64,000 bases of DNA, taken from assembly GCA_020555865.1 (NCBI GenBank), contig JAJCJJ010000001.1:310001-374000 (forward strand). Reading direction: 5' to 3'. Below the pieces are notes generated by a model. The model was not told the DNA's origin. It searched no databases and was given only the letters and a program-made list of their open reading frames with translations. Of the stretch, positions 1 through 7,936 are shown piece after piece. The translations under genes were made by a program, and so were the position numbers. Within the stretch, counting starts at the first letter, position 1. Each line of letters begins with the position of its first letter. This DNA comes from a bacterium 210917-DFI.7.65. GTDB lineage: Bacteria; Bacillota; Clostridia; Oscillospirales; Oscillospiraceae.

Positions 1-5
1 GAAGC

Positions 6-656
6 ATGATTGGCTTGGTATATAAGGATCTTTTATGCCTGCGCAAAAGCGCGGCCAGCTATCTGTTTGTGGTGGCGATCTACGGGCTGCTGACCGTGGC
101 CGGGGTTTGGGACGGCACGATTTTGTCCACCGTTCTGGCGGTGCTGATCAGCATGCTGCCCTACAGCTGTTTTTCCTATGACAATATAGCGAAATGGGAG
201 TTGTACGGCCTGTCCCTGCCCCTGCGGCGCAGCCGGATCGTGCTGGCGCGGTATCTCACCGTGCTGCTGGCGCTGGCGTTTTCTGCGGTGCTGTGTGGTT
301 TATTTGGGGCAGCGCTGGCGGCGTTGGGCCAGATGGAGGACTGGGGTCTGTATCTCAGCAGCGCCATCGGCGCGCTGGGCTTCAGCGTGTTGCTCAATGC
401 GATTTTGCTTCCTCTGCTGTACCGTTTTGGCGCCGAGCGGGCGCGCATCCTCTTTTTCGGCGTGCTCGGTGCGATTGTGGCCATCGGCTTTACGGTACTG
501 AGCCTCGTCGATGTGACGGGTTGGTTGGACGGCATCGAACATGTGCAATGGAAAGGGATGCTCCCGGTGGCGGGGGTTGCCGCGATTGCTGCGGCGGTTG
601 TGCTGCTGCTTTCCTATGTTCTTTCGGTACGGATTTACCAAAAGCGGGAACTGTGA
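6..656 (+). CDS. ABC-2 type membrane permease
   Basis: A 216-residue integral membrane protein with about six hydrophobic segments and short charged loops. It begins MIGLVYKDLLCLRKS, the start typical of ABC-2 permeases of the PF13346-like family (the PmtB/PmtD and YhaP types), in which a Lys-Asp near the N-terminus precedes the first helix. Such proteins pair with a separate ATPase to export lipids, peptides or antibiotics. The ATPase gene is presumably just upstream, outside the window, because this gene starts at base 6. It ends ahead of a strong hairpin, so it is probably the last gene of its operon. The substrate cannot be told from the sequence. Confidence 0.75.
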   Translation: MIGLVYKDLLCLRKSAASYLFVVAIYGLLTVAGVWDGTILSTVLAVLISMLPYSCFSYDNIAKWELYGLSLPLRRSRIVLARYLTVLLALAFSAVLCGLFGAALAALGQMEDWGLYLSSAIGALGFSVLLNAILLPLLYRFGAERARILFFGVLGAIVAIGFTVLSLVDVTGWLDGIEHVQWKGMLPVAGVAAIAAAVVLLLSYVLSVRIYQKREL

Positions 657-715
657 AAAACAGGCGGCCTTTTCAGGAAAAGGCCTGCTGCGGCAGATTG
701 GAATGGAAAAAAGAA

Positions 716-751
716 GCGGGTGGACGGTATTGTACCGTCCACCCGCTTTTT
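716..751. terminator. Bidirectional rho-independent terminator
   Basis: A perfect 14-bp stem (716-729 with 733-746) with a 3-base loop. A T-run follows on the plus strand (747-751) and an A-rich stretch lies before it, so it can also work on the minus strand. It ends the ABC-2 permease transcript and would stop anything reading out of the minus-strand T-box. Confidence 0.85.
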
Positions 752-861
752 GCCTGGATGCAGAATCTGCCGGCGCCGTGGTTTTTCAGCACGCGGGCGC
801 TGGAGGCGGCGGTGCCGGGCGTTTTTTGTTTGTGCACTCTTACTGGCAAAAAGGGTGCAAG

Positions 862-1135
862 AAAAGACAGCATTCATCCCAATTTAGGACGAATAGCTGT
901 CATACCCGCGGTGCTGCCGAATTTACCTGCGCGCCATTGCGCAGGCCACCCTTCGTGCTCATTTCTGCCAATGTTGCCCCTTTCACGTCGGGCGGACGGC
1001 GTCCCTGCCCAGACCGGGCGGACCGTTCAGGTTACGGGGGTGTTCCCATGCGCACCGGCGCAGAGCTTCCGTCTTACCCTTGCTCTCTGAGGCCGCCGGT
1101 CCATCGTACTTTTCTCGGATCGTTGCTTTTGTGAG
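862..1135 (-). promoter_or_regulatory. T-box-like leader, orphan and interrupted
   Basis: Read on the minus strand this has the landmarks of a T-box riboswitch: an AGTA after a purine run (1107-1110), the conserved AGAGAG (1083-1088), an AAGGGTGG (946-953), an ACCGCGGG (905-912), a TTCGTCC segment, and an intrinsic terminator (hairpin 866-901, T-run 862-865) whose 5' arm follows ACCGCGG as in true T-boxes. Two things are odd. About 33 bases, including a small GC hairpin, separate GGTGG from ACCGCGG, which are normally one continuous motif. And no plausible minus-strand gene follows: downstream is only the converging end of the ABC-2 permease. I could not assign the specifier codon. A decayed leader that lost its gene is the simplest reading. 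Confidence 0.6.
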
Positions 1136-1235
1136 TCTGATTGCAGTACAAAAGCCTTTTCACACTCCCTTGCGCATGGGCTGAAATTCAAATTTTTGCG
1201 GCCGGGATAAGCAGCTGTTCCGATGGGGCGGCCGC

Positions 1236-3317
1236 TTATCCTTCGCCGCTACGGATTCGATATTTCTGGAGTTTGCGCACAATGGTGGGCTGGCTGGTGT
1301 GCAGTGCGTCGGCCAGCTGCTGGGTGGTTCGGTAATAGCGGGAGTAATCCAGCAGGATTTCCCGCTCTTTTTCCTCAAGCATCTGTTTCAGGGAGGTGGG
1401 GCGCCGGGGCTGCTGCTGTGCGCCGCCGGTATGCGGCGCGGCGGCCGTGCGCCGCGAAACGCAGGTGAAGGTGTGGAGGATGTCTGAGGATTTGATCTCG
1501 TCGAAGGTTGTGTTGATCATGGCATGCTGAATGATATTCTGCAGTTCGCGCACGTTGCCCTGCAATGGCTGGACGGAAAGCAGGTTCAGCGCTGCGGGGC
1601 TGATGCTTTTGTGCAGGCCGAATTCCTGATTGTATTTTTGAATAAAGAAGTTGGTCAGCGGGATGATATCCTCCTGCCGCTTGCGCAGCGGATCAATCAG
1701 CACGGGGAATACATTGAGACGGTAGTACAAATCTTCGCGGAACAAATGCTGATGGACCATGTCCTCGAGATTACGGTTGGTGGCGGCGATAATGCGTACA
1801 TCAACTTTGACGGGTACGGTGCCGCCCACACGGGTGATCTCTTTTTCCTGAATGGCGCGCAGCAGCTTTGCCTGGAAAGCAAGGGGCAGTTCGCCCACTT
1901 CGTCGAGAAACAGTGTGCCATTTTGGGCTGTTTCCCACAGGCCGGTTTTGCCTTTTGTGCTGGCGCCGGTGAAGGATCCTTTTTCGTAGCCGAACAGCTC
2001 TGATTCCAGCAGGGTCTCCGGGATAGCGGCACAGTTGATCTTCACCATGGGAAAACTTTTGCGCTCGCTGTTCTGGTGGATGATGGTGGCGAGCACCTCT
2101 TTGCCGGTGCCAGACTCGCCGTAGATCAGGACCGTGGAATTGTAGCGGGCTACTTTCAGGGCCTGGCGCAGCGTGGCCTGGGAGAGAGGACTGTTGAAAA
2201 TGTAACCGGAGGAACGGATCTCGTCGCATTTTTGGGCCAGGGTGGAATTGTAGGCCCGGACGTGATCTTCGAAAGAGGGATAAGTGCTGTAGGGCGAAAG
2301 AAATTTTTGGGCTTCAGGAAATTCCCGCAGCAAGGCCAGCGTGAAGGCGGCGTGATTGCGCATGAAGCCGGTATATGGAACGATAGACAGTTCTTTGCCC
2401 ATGCTCTCGGCCGTCAGGGCGGCCAACTTGTAGTCGCTGCCCAGTGTGGCAAAAAATACCGTGCCGCCCTGGCGGGCGCTGCTCAGAGCAGACAGTTCCG
2501 TGCCGGGCTTATTGACGCAGTTGATAACGACGTCAAAATAATCGGCGTATTTATCCTGCAGCACACTGGCGCAGACCTGGGGGATATTGGCGGCGTCGAG
2601 GACGAGAATGTCGTCAAAAAATGAACAGTCACGCAGCCGCTCACGGTGGGAGGGCTGCAGCACAAGCGCCACAATGGAGCCGCTGCCCTGCAGTTTTTTG
2701 TGGGCGGCATAGGCCACCAGTGCGCCGCTTTTTCCGCTGGCGCCGATGACGAGCACTTTATCGCCCGGCTGAATAAGGGAATAGGCTTTCGTGGGCGCGC
2801 CCGCCTCGTCCAGCGCGGAGATCACGGTTTTGTTTGGAAGATCCGAGGGCATTTTAATCAGGGGGGAGTCGGAAAACAGAATGCACTGCCCCTCCACTGT
2901 CAGGTGGGCGTTTTGAAAATCCACCGACAGGATGCGGTCCAGCCGCATGGGTGTGACCGACAGGGAAGTCAGGGAGATGATTTCATCTCCTACCTGCAGG
3001 CCATAGTGGTTTTCGTATTGCGGATCCATTTTTAAAACGCGGCCGTACAGCATTCCGCCGGTGCCGGTGATGGGGTTGTGCAGTTTGCCGCGCTGATCGA
3101 TGATTTCCAGAATACGCCTGCGGAACAGCACCTCATCAAACTCGGTTTCCTCGCCGATTTCGTTGAAGCTGGTCAGATTGATGTTAATGATTTTCACGTC
3201 GATGAGGAGTTCGCCCGGTCGCAGACGCATATCATTATCGATTTTCCAGGCGGGCTGGAGAATGAAGTTGACAGGTTCCAGCGAGCGTCCGATTCCCATT
3301 GCTTCAAATCGGTTCAT
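1236..3317 (-). CDS. Sigma-54 activator with Kdd-like sensor domain
   Basis: A 693-residue transcription activator in three parts. Residues 1-335 are clearly homologous to the neighbouring enzyme Kdd, for example EIIDQRGKLHNPITGTGG against EERGKFQDPVTKSGG, a shared VGDEI/VGDRI, and a GASGKSG-type dinucleotide loop. Residues 390-620 are the AAA+ domain of sigma-54 enhancer-binding proteins: Walker A GESGTGKE (about 400-407), the sigma-54 contact loop as GSFTGA (about 447-452; usual form GAFTGA), and Walker B TLFLDEVGE. The C-terminus has a Fis-type helix-turn-helix (TTQQLADALHTSQPTIVRKL). No receiver domain is present, so the dehydrogenase-like half probably senses a pathway metabolite, perhaps 3,5-diaminohexanoate or its keto product. 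Start 3317 is chosen because GGAGG lies 9 bases upstream and because it aligns with the Kdd N-terminus. Confidence 0.9.
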   Translation of the reverse strand: MNRFEAMGIGRSLEPVNFILQPAWKIDNDMRLRPGELLIDVKIININLTSFNEIGEETEFDEVLFRRRILEIIDQRGKLHNPITGTGGMLYGRVLKMDPQYENHYGLQVGDEIISLTSLSVTPMRLDRILSVDFQNAHLTVEGQCILFSDSPLIKMPSDLPNKTVISALDEAGAPTKAYSLIQPGDKVLVIGASGKSGALVAYAAHKKLQGSGSIVALVLQPSHRERLRDCSFFDDILVLDAANIPQVCASVLQDKYADYFDVVINCVNKPGTELSALSSARQGGTVFFATLGSDYKLAALTAESMGKELSIVPYTGFMRNHAAFTLALLREFPEAQKFLSPYSTYPSFEDHVRAYNSTLAQKCDEIRSSGYIFNSPLSQATLRQALKVARYNSTVLIYGESGTGKEVLATIIHQNSERKSFPMVKINCAAIPETLLESELFGYEKGSFTGASTKGKTGLWETAQNGTLFLDEVGELPLAFQAKLLRAIQEKEITRVGGTVPVKVDVRIIAATNRNLEDMVHQHLFREDLYYRLNVFPVLIDPLRKRQEDIIPLTNFFIQKYNQEFGLHKSISPAALNLLSVQPLQGNVRELQNIIQHAMINTTFDEIKSSDILHTFTCVSRRTAAAPHTGGAQQQPRRPTSLKQMLEEKEREILLDYSRYYRTTQQLADALHTSQPTIVRKLQKYRIRSGEG

Positions 3318-3380
3318 TCCGATGTGCCTCCTTTGTGCAGGGCGCATGGCAGCATCCTTTGCGCCATTTTTCCATCTATA

Positions 3381-3409
3381 AGCATACAAATGATTTCGGG
3401 TTATGTCAA
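3381..3409 (-). promoter_or_regulatory. Sigma-70-type promoter of the activator
   Basis: On the minus strand TTGACA (3404-3409) and TATGCT (3381-3386) are separated by 17 bases. This would start transcription about 57 bases before the activator's ATG, giving a basal supply of activator independent of sigma-54. Confidence 0.65.
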
Positions 3410-3443
3410 CCTGTTTTGTGTGCTGTGGCGATACCGACAGAAT

Positions 3444-3483
3444 ACGGCGGCAGCTGCAGTCGTGTCCCTGCTGCTGCCGCCGT
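3444..3483 (-). other. Hairpin between kal and the activator gene
   Basis: A 10-bp GC-rich stem (3444-3453 with 3474-3483) with a 20-base loop lies after kal. No T-run follows on the minus strand, so it is more likely a partial stop or mRNA-stabilising structure than a strong terminator. Confidence 0.4.
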
Positions 3484-3492
3484 TATGGGGGG

Positions 3493-3882
3493 TTATTTCC
3501 GCTTGCACTCCTTGGGGGTCACACAGGTGCCGCTGGCGCGGCAGACCACTATGGGTTCGGGCAGAACATCGGCGGCGGAAGCGCTGATGTCCGGACGGGA
3601 AACGATCACTTTGCGTGCTTCAAATACCATTTTGCGGGATGTGTTGCCAAAAGAAACAATTTCTCCGCAGGCTTCGATGTAGTCGCCGGCGTAGACGGGG
3701 GCGAGGAACTCCACGTTGTCATAGGCGCAGAAAAGGCCTTCGTCGCCGTCGGCTTTGATCAGTAGTTCTGTAGCCACGTCGCCGAACAGGTGGAGCATAT
3801 GCGCGCCGTCCACCAGGTTGCCGCCATAGTGAGCGTCTTTGGCCGACATACGGACGCGCAGGGTTGATGTGATTTTTTCCAT
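3493..3882 (-). CDS. kal: 3-aminobutyryl-CoA ammonia-lyase
   Basis: A 129-residue hot-dog fold protein. The stretch [20 protein letters not shown] followed by [11 protein letters not shown] and [16 protein letters not shown] is what I recall of Kal from lysine fermenters. Kal removes ammonia from L-3-aminobutyryl-CoA to give crotonyl-CoA, the entry to butyrate formation. It is the step after Kce, encoded across the divergent control region. The ATG at 3882 has AAGGA 9 bases upstream, and a sigma-54-type promoter sits about 85 bases upstream. Cytosolic. Identity rests on family memory and on the neighbouring kdd and kce. Confidence 0.85.
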   Translation of the reverse strand: MEKITSTLRVRMSAKDAHYGGNLVDGAHMLHLFGDVATELLIKADGDEGLFCAYDNVEFLAPVYAGDYIEACGEIVSFGNTSRKMVFEARKVIVSRPDISASAADVLPEPIVVCRASGTCVTPKECKRK

Positions 3883-3965
3883 AAAAATTCATCCTTTCTG
3901 AAAATAGGCTGCGCTGTGGGCAGCGATGGCAGGGGGGTGTTTCTGCAGATACGTCCTTTCTTGCA

Positions 3966-3981
3966 GCAAATTGGATGCCAA
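3966..3981 (-). promoter_or_regulatory. Sigma-54 promoter of kal (minus strand)
   Basis: On the minus strand TTGGCAT, five bases, then TTGC, with GG and GC exactly ten bases apart as sigma-54 holoenzyme needs. One base differs from the TGGCAC consensus. It faces kal and mirrors the stronger site at 4196-4210. Confidence 0.7.
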
Positions 3982-4043
3982 TGAAAAAAACGCGGGGAAC
4001 AGGCTGTATTTCGTTGCTGCAGGCATTTTAAAAGAAGCAAAAA

Positions 4044-4098
4044 ATTCAATTTTGAATAAATGATTCATTTTTGAATTGAACTTTATTCAAAAATGAAT
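4044..4098. promoter_or_regulatory. Three 14-bp dyads: activator binding sites
   Basis: Three copies of the palindrome ATTCA-N4-TGAAT at 4044-4057, 4063-4076 and 4085-4098, with starts 19 and 22 bases apart. They lie between the two divergent sigma-54 promoters, at the upstream distance usual for enhancer sites. The simplest reading is that the activator encoded at 1236-3317 binds here and loops to either promoter. Binding is inferred, not shown. Confidence 0.75.
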
Positions 4099-4195
4099 TT
4101 TTGCAGCGTATAGGATAGGGAGAACTTTGGGGGATCTGTCAAAATTGAAATTGAAAATACAGCACAATCATACAAAACCCGGTACGCGGCATTGT

Positions 4196-4210
4196 TGGCA
4201 CAGGATTTGC
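4196..4210 (+). promoter_or_regulatory. Sigma-54 promoter of kdd operon
   Basis: TGGCAC (4196-4201), five bases, TTGC (4207-4210), preceded by T and followed by TTT. This matches the -24/-12 consensus at every key position, with GG to GC spacing of ten. Transcription would begin near 4222 and run into kdd, kce and the TRAP genes. Confidence 0.85.
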
Positions 4211-4265
4211 TTTATCTCTGGCAGAAGGATATCTCATAATCTGCACAAAAAGGAGTGTGATCTGT

Positions 4266-5306
4266 TTGAAAGGAAACCCTTATGGAAGTCACCGTGTAAT
4301 TTCACCGGTGGGCCTGCTGCCGCAGGCAGCGGAGCGGGTGAACAATGATCCGGTGATCTGCGACAATGAAATTTTAATTGCTGTGGAAGCGCTGCAGCCC
4401 ACCGCTACGGCGTTTGGACGCATCCGGAAGGAGTGCGGCGGCGATACGGAACAGATGAAGGCGGAGATCCTTAAAATTGTGGAGGAGCGGGGCAAGTTTC
4501 AGGACCCGGTGACTAAATCCGGCGGAATTCTGATTGGAACGGTCAAAGAAATCGGCGCGGCGCTGCAGGGCAAAACCGAAGCGGAAGTGGGGGACCGCAT
4601 TGCAACGCTGGTATCCCTTTCCCTGACGCCGCTGAAAATCTATGAAATTACAGGCATTGACACAGATACGGAACAGGTTTTCTGCAAAGCGGACGCCATT
4701 TTGTTTGAATCCGGCATTTACACGAAACTTCCGGAAGATCTGGGTGCGCCGCTGAGCTTGGCGCTGATGGATATTGCCGGCGCGCCGGCGCAGGTGGCTG
4801 TTCATGCCAAAGCCGGCGACACCGTGGTGGTGGAAGGTGCGGGCAAGGCGGGGCTTTTGTGCCTGGCTGAAGCAAAAAAACGGGTTTCCCCCACGGGGCT
4901 TGTGGTGTGTATGGAATATTCCGCCGAGCAGTGTGAACTGGTACGCAGTCTCGGTATCGCCGATCTTGTGGTGCAGGCGGATGGACAGAAGCCTCTGGAG
5001 GCCTATGAAGCTTATCTGAAAGCTACCGGCGGCCGGCTGGCCGATTTTTCGGTCAATACTGTGAATGTACCCAACACGGAGCTGTCTTCTATTTTGGTGA
5101 CAAAGGACACCGGCATGATTTACTTTTTCAGTATGAGCACCGATTTTGCCAAGGCATCCCTCGGTGCCGAAGGGATCAAAAAATATGTTCCCATGCTGAT
5201 CGGCAATGGTTATTACCCTGGCCATGCGGCGATCGCCTTTGATATTGTCCGCCGGGAGGAAAAGCTGCGCCGCTATCTGGAAGCGCGCTACTGCAAAGGA
5301 AACTGA
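4266..5306 (+). CDS. kdd: L-erythro-3,5-diaminohexanoate dehydrogenase
   Basis: A 346-residue NAD(P)-dependent dehydrogenase that oxidatively deaminates 3,5-diaminohexanoate to 3-keto-5-aminohexanoate in lysine fermentation. It begins KGNPYGSHRVISPVGLLPQ, as Kdd proteins do, and has a dinucleotide-binding loop (VVVEGAGKAGLLCL, about residue 185) and a C-terminal GNGYYPGHAA. Start: the TTG at 4266 puts the conserved MKGNPYG at the N-terminus with GGAG ten bases upstream. A GTG at 4257 is possible but too close to the ribosome-binding site. kce follows after 21 bases. The activator on the other strand carries a homologous domain, so an enzyme and a sensor of common origin sit side by side. Confidence 0.88.
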   Translation: MKGNPYGSHRVISPVGLLPQAAERVNNDPVICDNEILIAVEALQPTATAFGRIRKECGGDTEQMKAEILKIVEERGKFQDPVTKSGGILIGTVKEIGAALQGKTEAEVGDRIATLVSLSLTPLKIYEITGIDTDTEQVFCKADAILFESGIYTKLPEDLGAPLSLALMDIAGAPAQVAVHAKAGDTVVVEGAGKAGLLCLAEAKKRVSPTGLVVCMEYSAEQCELVRSLGIADLVVQADGQKPLEAYEAYLKATGGRLADFSVNTVNVPNTELSSILVTKDTGMIYFFSMSTDFAKASLGAEGIKKYVPMLIGNGYYPGHAAIAFDIVRREEKLRRYLEARYCKGN

Positions 5307-5327
5307 GAAGGAAAGGAGGAAAGAACC

Positions 5328-6161
5328 ATGGAAAAGCTGATCATCAGCGCGGCGATCTGCGGCGCTGAGGTGACCAAAGAGCAGAATCCTGCCGTGCCCT
5401 ACACCGTGGAAGAGATTGCCCGGGAGGCGAAAAGTGCGTACGATGCGGGCGCTTCCGTGATCCATCTGCATGTGCGCTGGGACGACGGTACACCTACGCA
5501 GGACAAGGGACGTTTTCAGGAATGTGTGGATGCGATTCGCGCTCTGTGTCCCGAGGCGATTATTCAGCCCTCCACCGGCGGCGCGGTAGGCATGAGCGAC
5601 CTGGAGCGCCTGCAGTCCACAGAGATCGAACCGACGCCGGAATTTGCTACACTGGATTGCGGTACATGCAACTTTGGTGGAGATGAGATCTTTGTCAATA
5701 CGGATAATACCGTTATGAACTTTGCCAAAATTATGGCTGAGCGCGGCATTAAGCCGGAACTGGAAGTGTTTGACAAGGGAATGATCGACATTGCGCTGAA
5801 AGCAGACCGGAAAGGTCTGCTGAAGCACCCGCTGCATTTTGACTTTGTTCTGGGTGTACAGATGAGTGCCACGGTGCGGGATCTGGTGTTTATGGCCGAA
5901 AGCGTCCCTGCCGGCTCCACATGGACGGCTACAGGCCTGGGCAAAAACGCCTGGACCATCGCGGCGGCGGCAATCTGCCTGGGCGGCCATGTACGCGTGG
6001 GCTTTGAGGACAATCTGTATTTGGAAAAGGGCGTTCTGGCGAAGAGCAACGGAGAGATGGTGGAAAAAGTGGCAGCGCTGGCCCGCCTGCTGGGCCGCCC
6101 CATCGCCACGCCTGCCGAGGCCAGAGAAATTCTGCACATCGGAACGCCCAAAGATCTGTGA
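5328..6161 (+). CDS. kce: 3-keto-5-aminohexanoate cleavage enzyme
   Basis: A 277-residue TIM-barrel protein of the BKACE (DUF849) family. Kce condenses 3-keto-5-aminohexanoate with acetyl-CoA to give acetoacetate and L-3-aminobutyryl-CoA. The zinc ligands are visible as His46 and His48 in VIHLHVR and Glu227 in HVRVGFEDN, and the family's ATLDCGTCNFG segment is present. Length matches characterised Kce. The ATG has a strong AAAGGAGG. It follows kdd in the same operon, and its product is the substrate of Kal across the control region. Specificity within BKACE is inferred from the neighbours. Confidence 0.9.
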   Translation: MEKLIISAAICGAEVTKEQNPAVPYTVEEIAREAKSAYDAGASVIHLHVRWDDGTPTQDKGRFQECVDAIRALCPEAIIQPSTGGAVGMSDLERLQSTEIEPTPEFATLDCGTCNFGGDEIFVNTDNTVMNFAKIMAERGIKPELEVFDKGMIDIALKADRKGLLKHPLHFDFVLGVQMSATVRDLVFMAESVPAGSTWTATGLGKNAWTIAAAAICLGGHVRVGFEDNLYLEKGVLAKSNGEMVEKVAALARLLGRPIATPAEAREILHIGTPKDL

Positions 6162-6208
6162 ATGAGCATAACCCTGAGGGGTATATTTTTGAAAAGGAGA
6201 AGAGAACT

Positions 6209-7258
6209 ATGAAAAAAAGAAGCGTTTTTGCCTTGTTGACGGCGTCCGCCTTGGGCCTGAGCCTGTTTTCCGGATGCGCACGGCCGGGGAGCGAAAACAA
6301 CGATCCGGCCAGTAACGGCGCGGAAGGAGAGCCGATTAAGATCGTCATCGGCCACACGGACTCATCCCAGCGCTCTACCCATAAGTGGAGTGTCTGGCTG
6401 GGCGAGTATCTGGAGGAAAAGGCGCCCGGCCGCTTTGTAGTGGAGGTTCATTCCGATGGCTCTCTGGGCGACTCCCCCGATATGGTGGCCGGCGTGAAGC
6501 TGGGCACACTGACAATGGAGTTCGATCTGGCGTCCGTCGTGGCTACAGTAGCCGGCGACGAAGCCAGCTGCGTGGATCTGCCCTATCTCTATCCCACTTA
6601 TGAAGATTGGGTGGAAGGTACTTTTGAGAACGGCGGATTGGAACTGTTCAACGAGGCCATCGAGCCGGCTGGTTATTATTGCCTCGGTATGTATTACAAC
6701 GGTATGCGTCAGGTGATCAGCCGCAATAAAACCTATCACAACGCCGCGGACCTGAAGGGTCAGAAGATCCGTATCGCGCAGAATGAGCTGAATGTGGAAA
6801 TGTGGAAAGATATGGGCGGCAATCCTTCCCCCATGGCCTGGGGCGAAGTGGTGTCCTCTCTGTCCACCGGCGCTATTGATGGCCTGGATCATTCTCTGGG
6901 TGTGTTCAACGACTTCAATCTCCATGAGATTGCGCCGTATATCACGCTGACGAACCATGCCAGCTCGCCTTTCCCGGTGATTTGCTCGCTCGAGTGGCTC
7001 AACAGCCTGTCGGAAGAGGATCAGGAACTGGTTAAGGAAGGCGTCCGCCTGATGTGTGAGCAGCAGCGCGAGGAAGAACGCGCCAATGAGATAGAATATA
7101 TCGAGCGCTTCAAGGCAGAAGGCGCTACGGTGGAAGAGCTGACCGACGAAGAAGTGGCCGCGTTCACTGAAGCAGTACAGCCGGTGTATGACCTGTGGCG
7201 CGAGAAAGTGGGCGACGACGTTATCGATGCCTGGCTGGCTACGGTGCCTCAGCACTGA
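6209..7258 (+). CDS. dctP: TRAP transporter solute-binding lipoprotein (DctP type)
   Basis: A 349-residue extracytoplasmic binding protein. It has a lipoprotein signal (KKRSVFALLTASALGLSLFSGC; modified Cys about residue 22) followed by a DctP domain with the family's YYNGMRQVISR and LKGQKIRI segments. The ATG at 6209 is preceded by AAAAGGAG. It follows kce by 47 bases and belongs to the sigma-54-controlled operon, so it probably captures a lysine-derived or related amino acid. The exact ligand is unknown. A hairpin after the gene may raise its mRNA level above that of the membrane subunits. Confidence 0.88.
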   Translation: MKKRSVFALLTASALGLSLFSGCARPGSENNDPASNGAEGEPIKIVIGHTDSSQRSTHKWSVWLGEYLEEKAPGRFVVEVHSDGSLGDSPDMVAGVKLGTLTMEFDLASVVATVAGDEASCVDLPYLYPTYEDWVEGTFENGGLELFNEAIEPAGYYCLGMYYNGMRQVISRNKTYHNAADLKGQKIRIAQNELNVEMWKDMGGNPSPMAWGEVVSSLSTGAIDGLDHSLGVFNDFNLHEIAPYITLTNHASSPFPVICSLEWLNSLSEEDQELVKEGVRLMCEQQREEERANEIEYIERFKAEGATVEELTDEEVAAFTEAVQPVYDLWREKVGDDVIDAWLATVPQH

Positions 7259-7309
7259 ACGGCCATGGCGCGGGCGGAGTCTGCGCCAAACATGTAAAAA
7301 GAGAAACGT

Positions 7310-7347
7310 TCCCGCGGCCGGGGTGCACAGCGTGCCCGGCCGCGGGA
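7310..7347 (+). other. Intercistronic hairpin after dctP
   Basis: A perfect 13-bp GC stem (7310-7322 with 7335-7347) in the 136-base gap between dctP and dctQ, with no T-run. Such hairpins often protect the binding-protein message and give more binding protein than permease. Confidence 0.6.
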
Positions 7348-7370
7348 GACGATAGAGAAGGGAGGACGGT

Positions 7371-7409
7371 ATGGTGCTTTTTCAGAGGGTATCATGCGCA
7401 GTTATATGA
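7371..7409 (+). CDS. Possible 12-residue coupling peptide before dctQ
   Basis: A tiny ORF (MVLFQRVSCAVI) has the best ribosome-binding site of the region, AAGGGAGGACGGT before ATG. Its TGA overlaps an in-frame ATG of dctQ (ATGA at 7406-7409). It looks like a translational coupler; no protein function is proposed. Confidence 0.4.
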   Translation: MVLFQRVSCAVI

Positions 7410-7936
7410 AAGAGCGAAAAGAAAACCGTTTATTCTATCTTTTGAATCATACGGAAGAAATCGTCATCGTGGCAATGTTTGCCGTGATGGTGGCCGTTAT
7501 CTTTGTGCAGGTTATCATGCGAAAATGTGGTAATTCCCTGACCTGGTCGGAAGAGCTGGGTAAATTCCTGTTTGTATGGATCACCTGGCTGGGCATCAGC
7601 TTGGGTGAGCGCAAAGGGGAGCACATCAAGATTACGATGCTGACAGACCGACTGCCCTTCCGGGTGGCGCAGGTCGTCAACATTCTGTCAGAGATCATTG
7701 TGATCATTATTTGTGCCGTTACATTTTACTACGGAATCACGCTGGTGTTTTCCCAGATGGGAACGCATTATGCGGGCATCAAGATCAGCGTTTCCTGGGG
7801 TTATCTTGCGGTGGTTGTTGGCTGTGGGCTGATGATCCTGCGCAGCGTATGGGGCTTTGGACGGTCGCTGAAGTATCTGTTTAAGGGGGCGCCGGCTGAG
7901 CAGGACGGAGAAGAGAAAGGGGGCGCAGAGCAATGA
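7406..7936 (+). CDS. dctQ: TRAP transporter small permease (DctQ type)
   Basis: A 176-residue four-helix membrane protein of the DctQ family, with the usual W-x-E-E (LTWSEELGKFLFVW) and the LGISLGERKGEHIKI segment between helices 2 and 3. It forms the membrane complex with DctM. Two starts are possible. The ATG at 7406 overlaps the stop of a short upstream ORF and suits coupled translation. The ATG at 7394 has only a weak AGAGGG. Its end overlaps dctM by four bases (ATGA). Confidence 0.85.
   Translation: MKERKENRLFYLLNHTEEIVIVAMFAVMVAVIFVQVIMRKCGNSLTWSEELGKFLFVWITWLGISLGERKGEHIKITMLTDRLPFRVAQVVNILSEIIVIIICAVTFYYGITLVFSQMGTHYAGIKISVSWGYLAVVVGCGLMILRSVWGFGRSLKYLFKGAPAEQDGEEKGGAEQ

Noticed and set aside
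635..877. Minus-strand 80-codon frame after the T-box terminator
   Set aside because: Considered as the T-box's regulated gene, but its ATG lies inside the terminator hairpin, it has no ribosome-binding site, and it overlaps the terminator of the opposite gene.
4374..6137. Minus-strand open frame of 587 codons opposite kdd and kce
   Set aside because: It is the complement shadow of two well-supported genes in GC-rich DNA, with no ribosome-binding site and no recognisable protein sequence.
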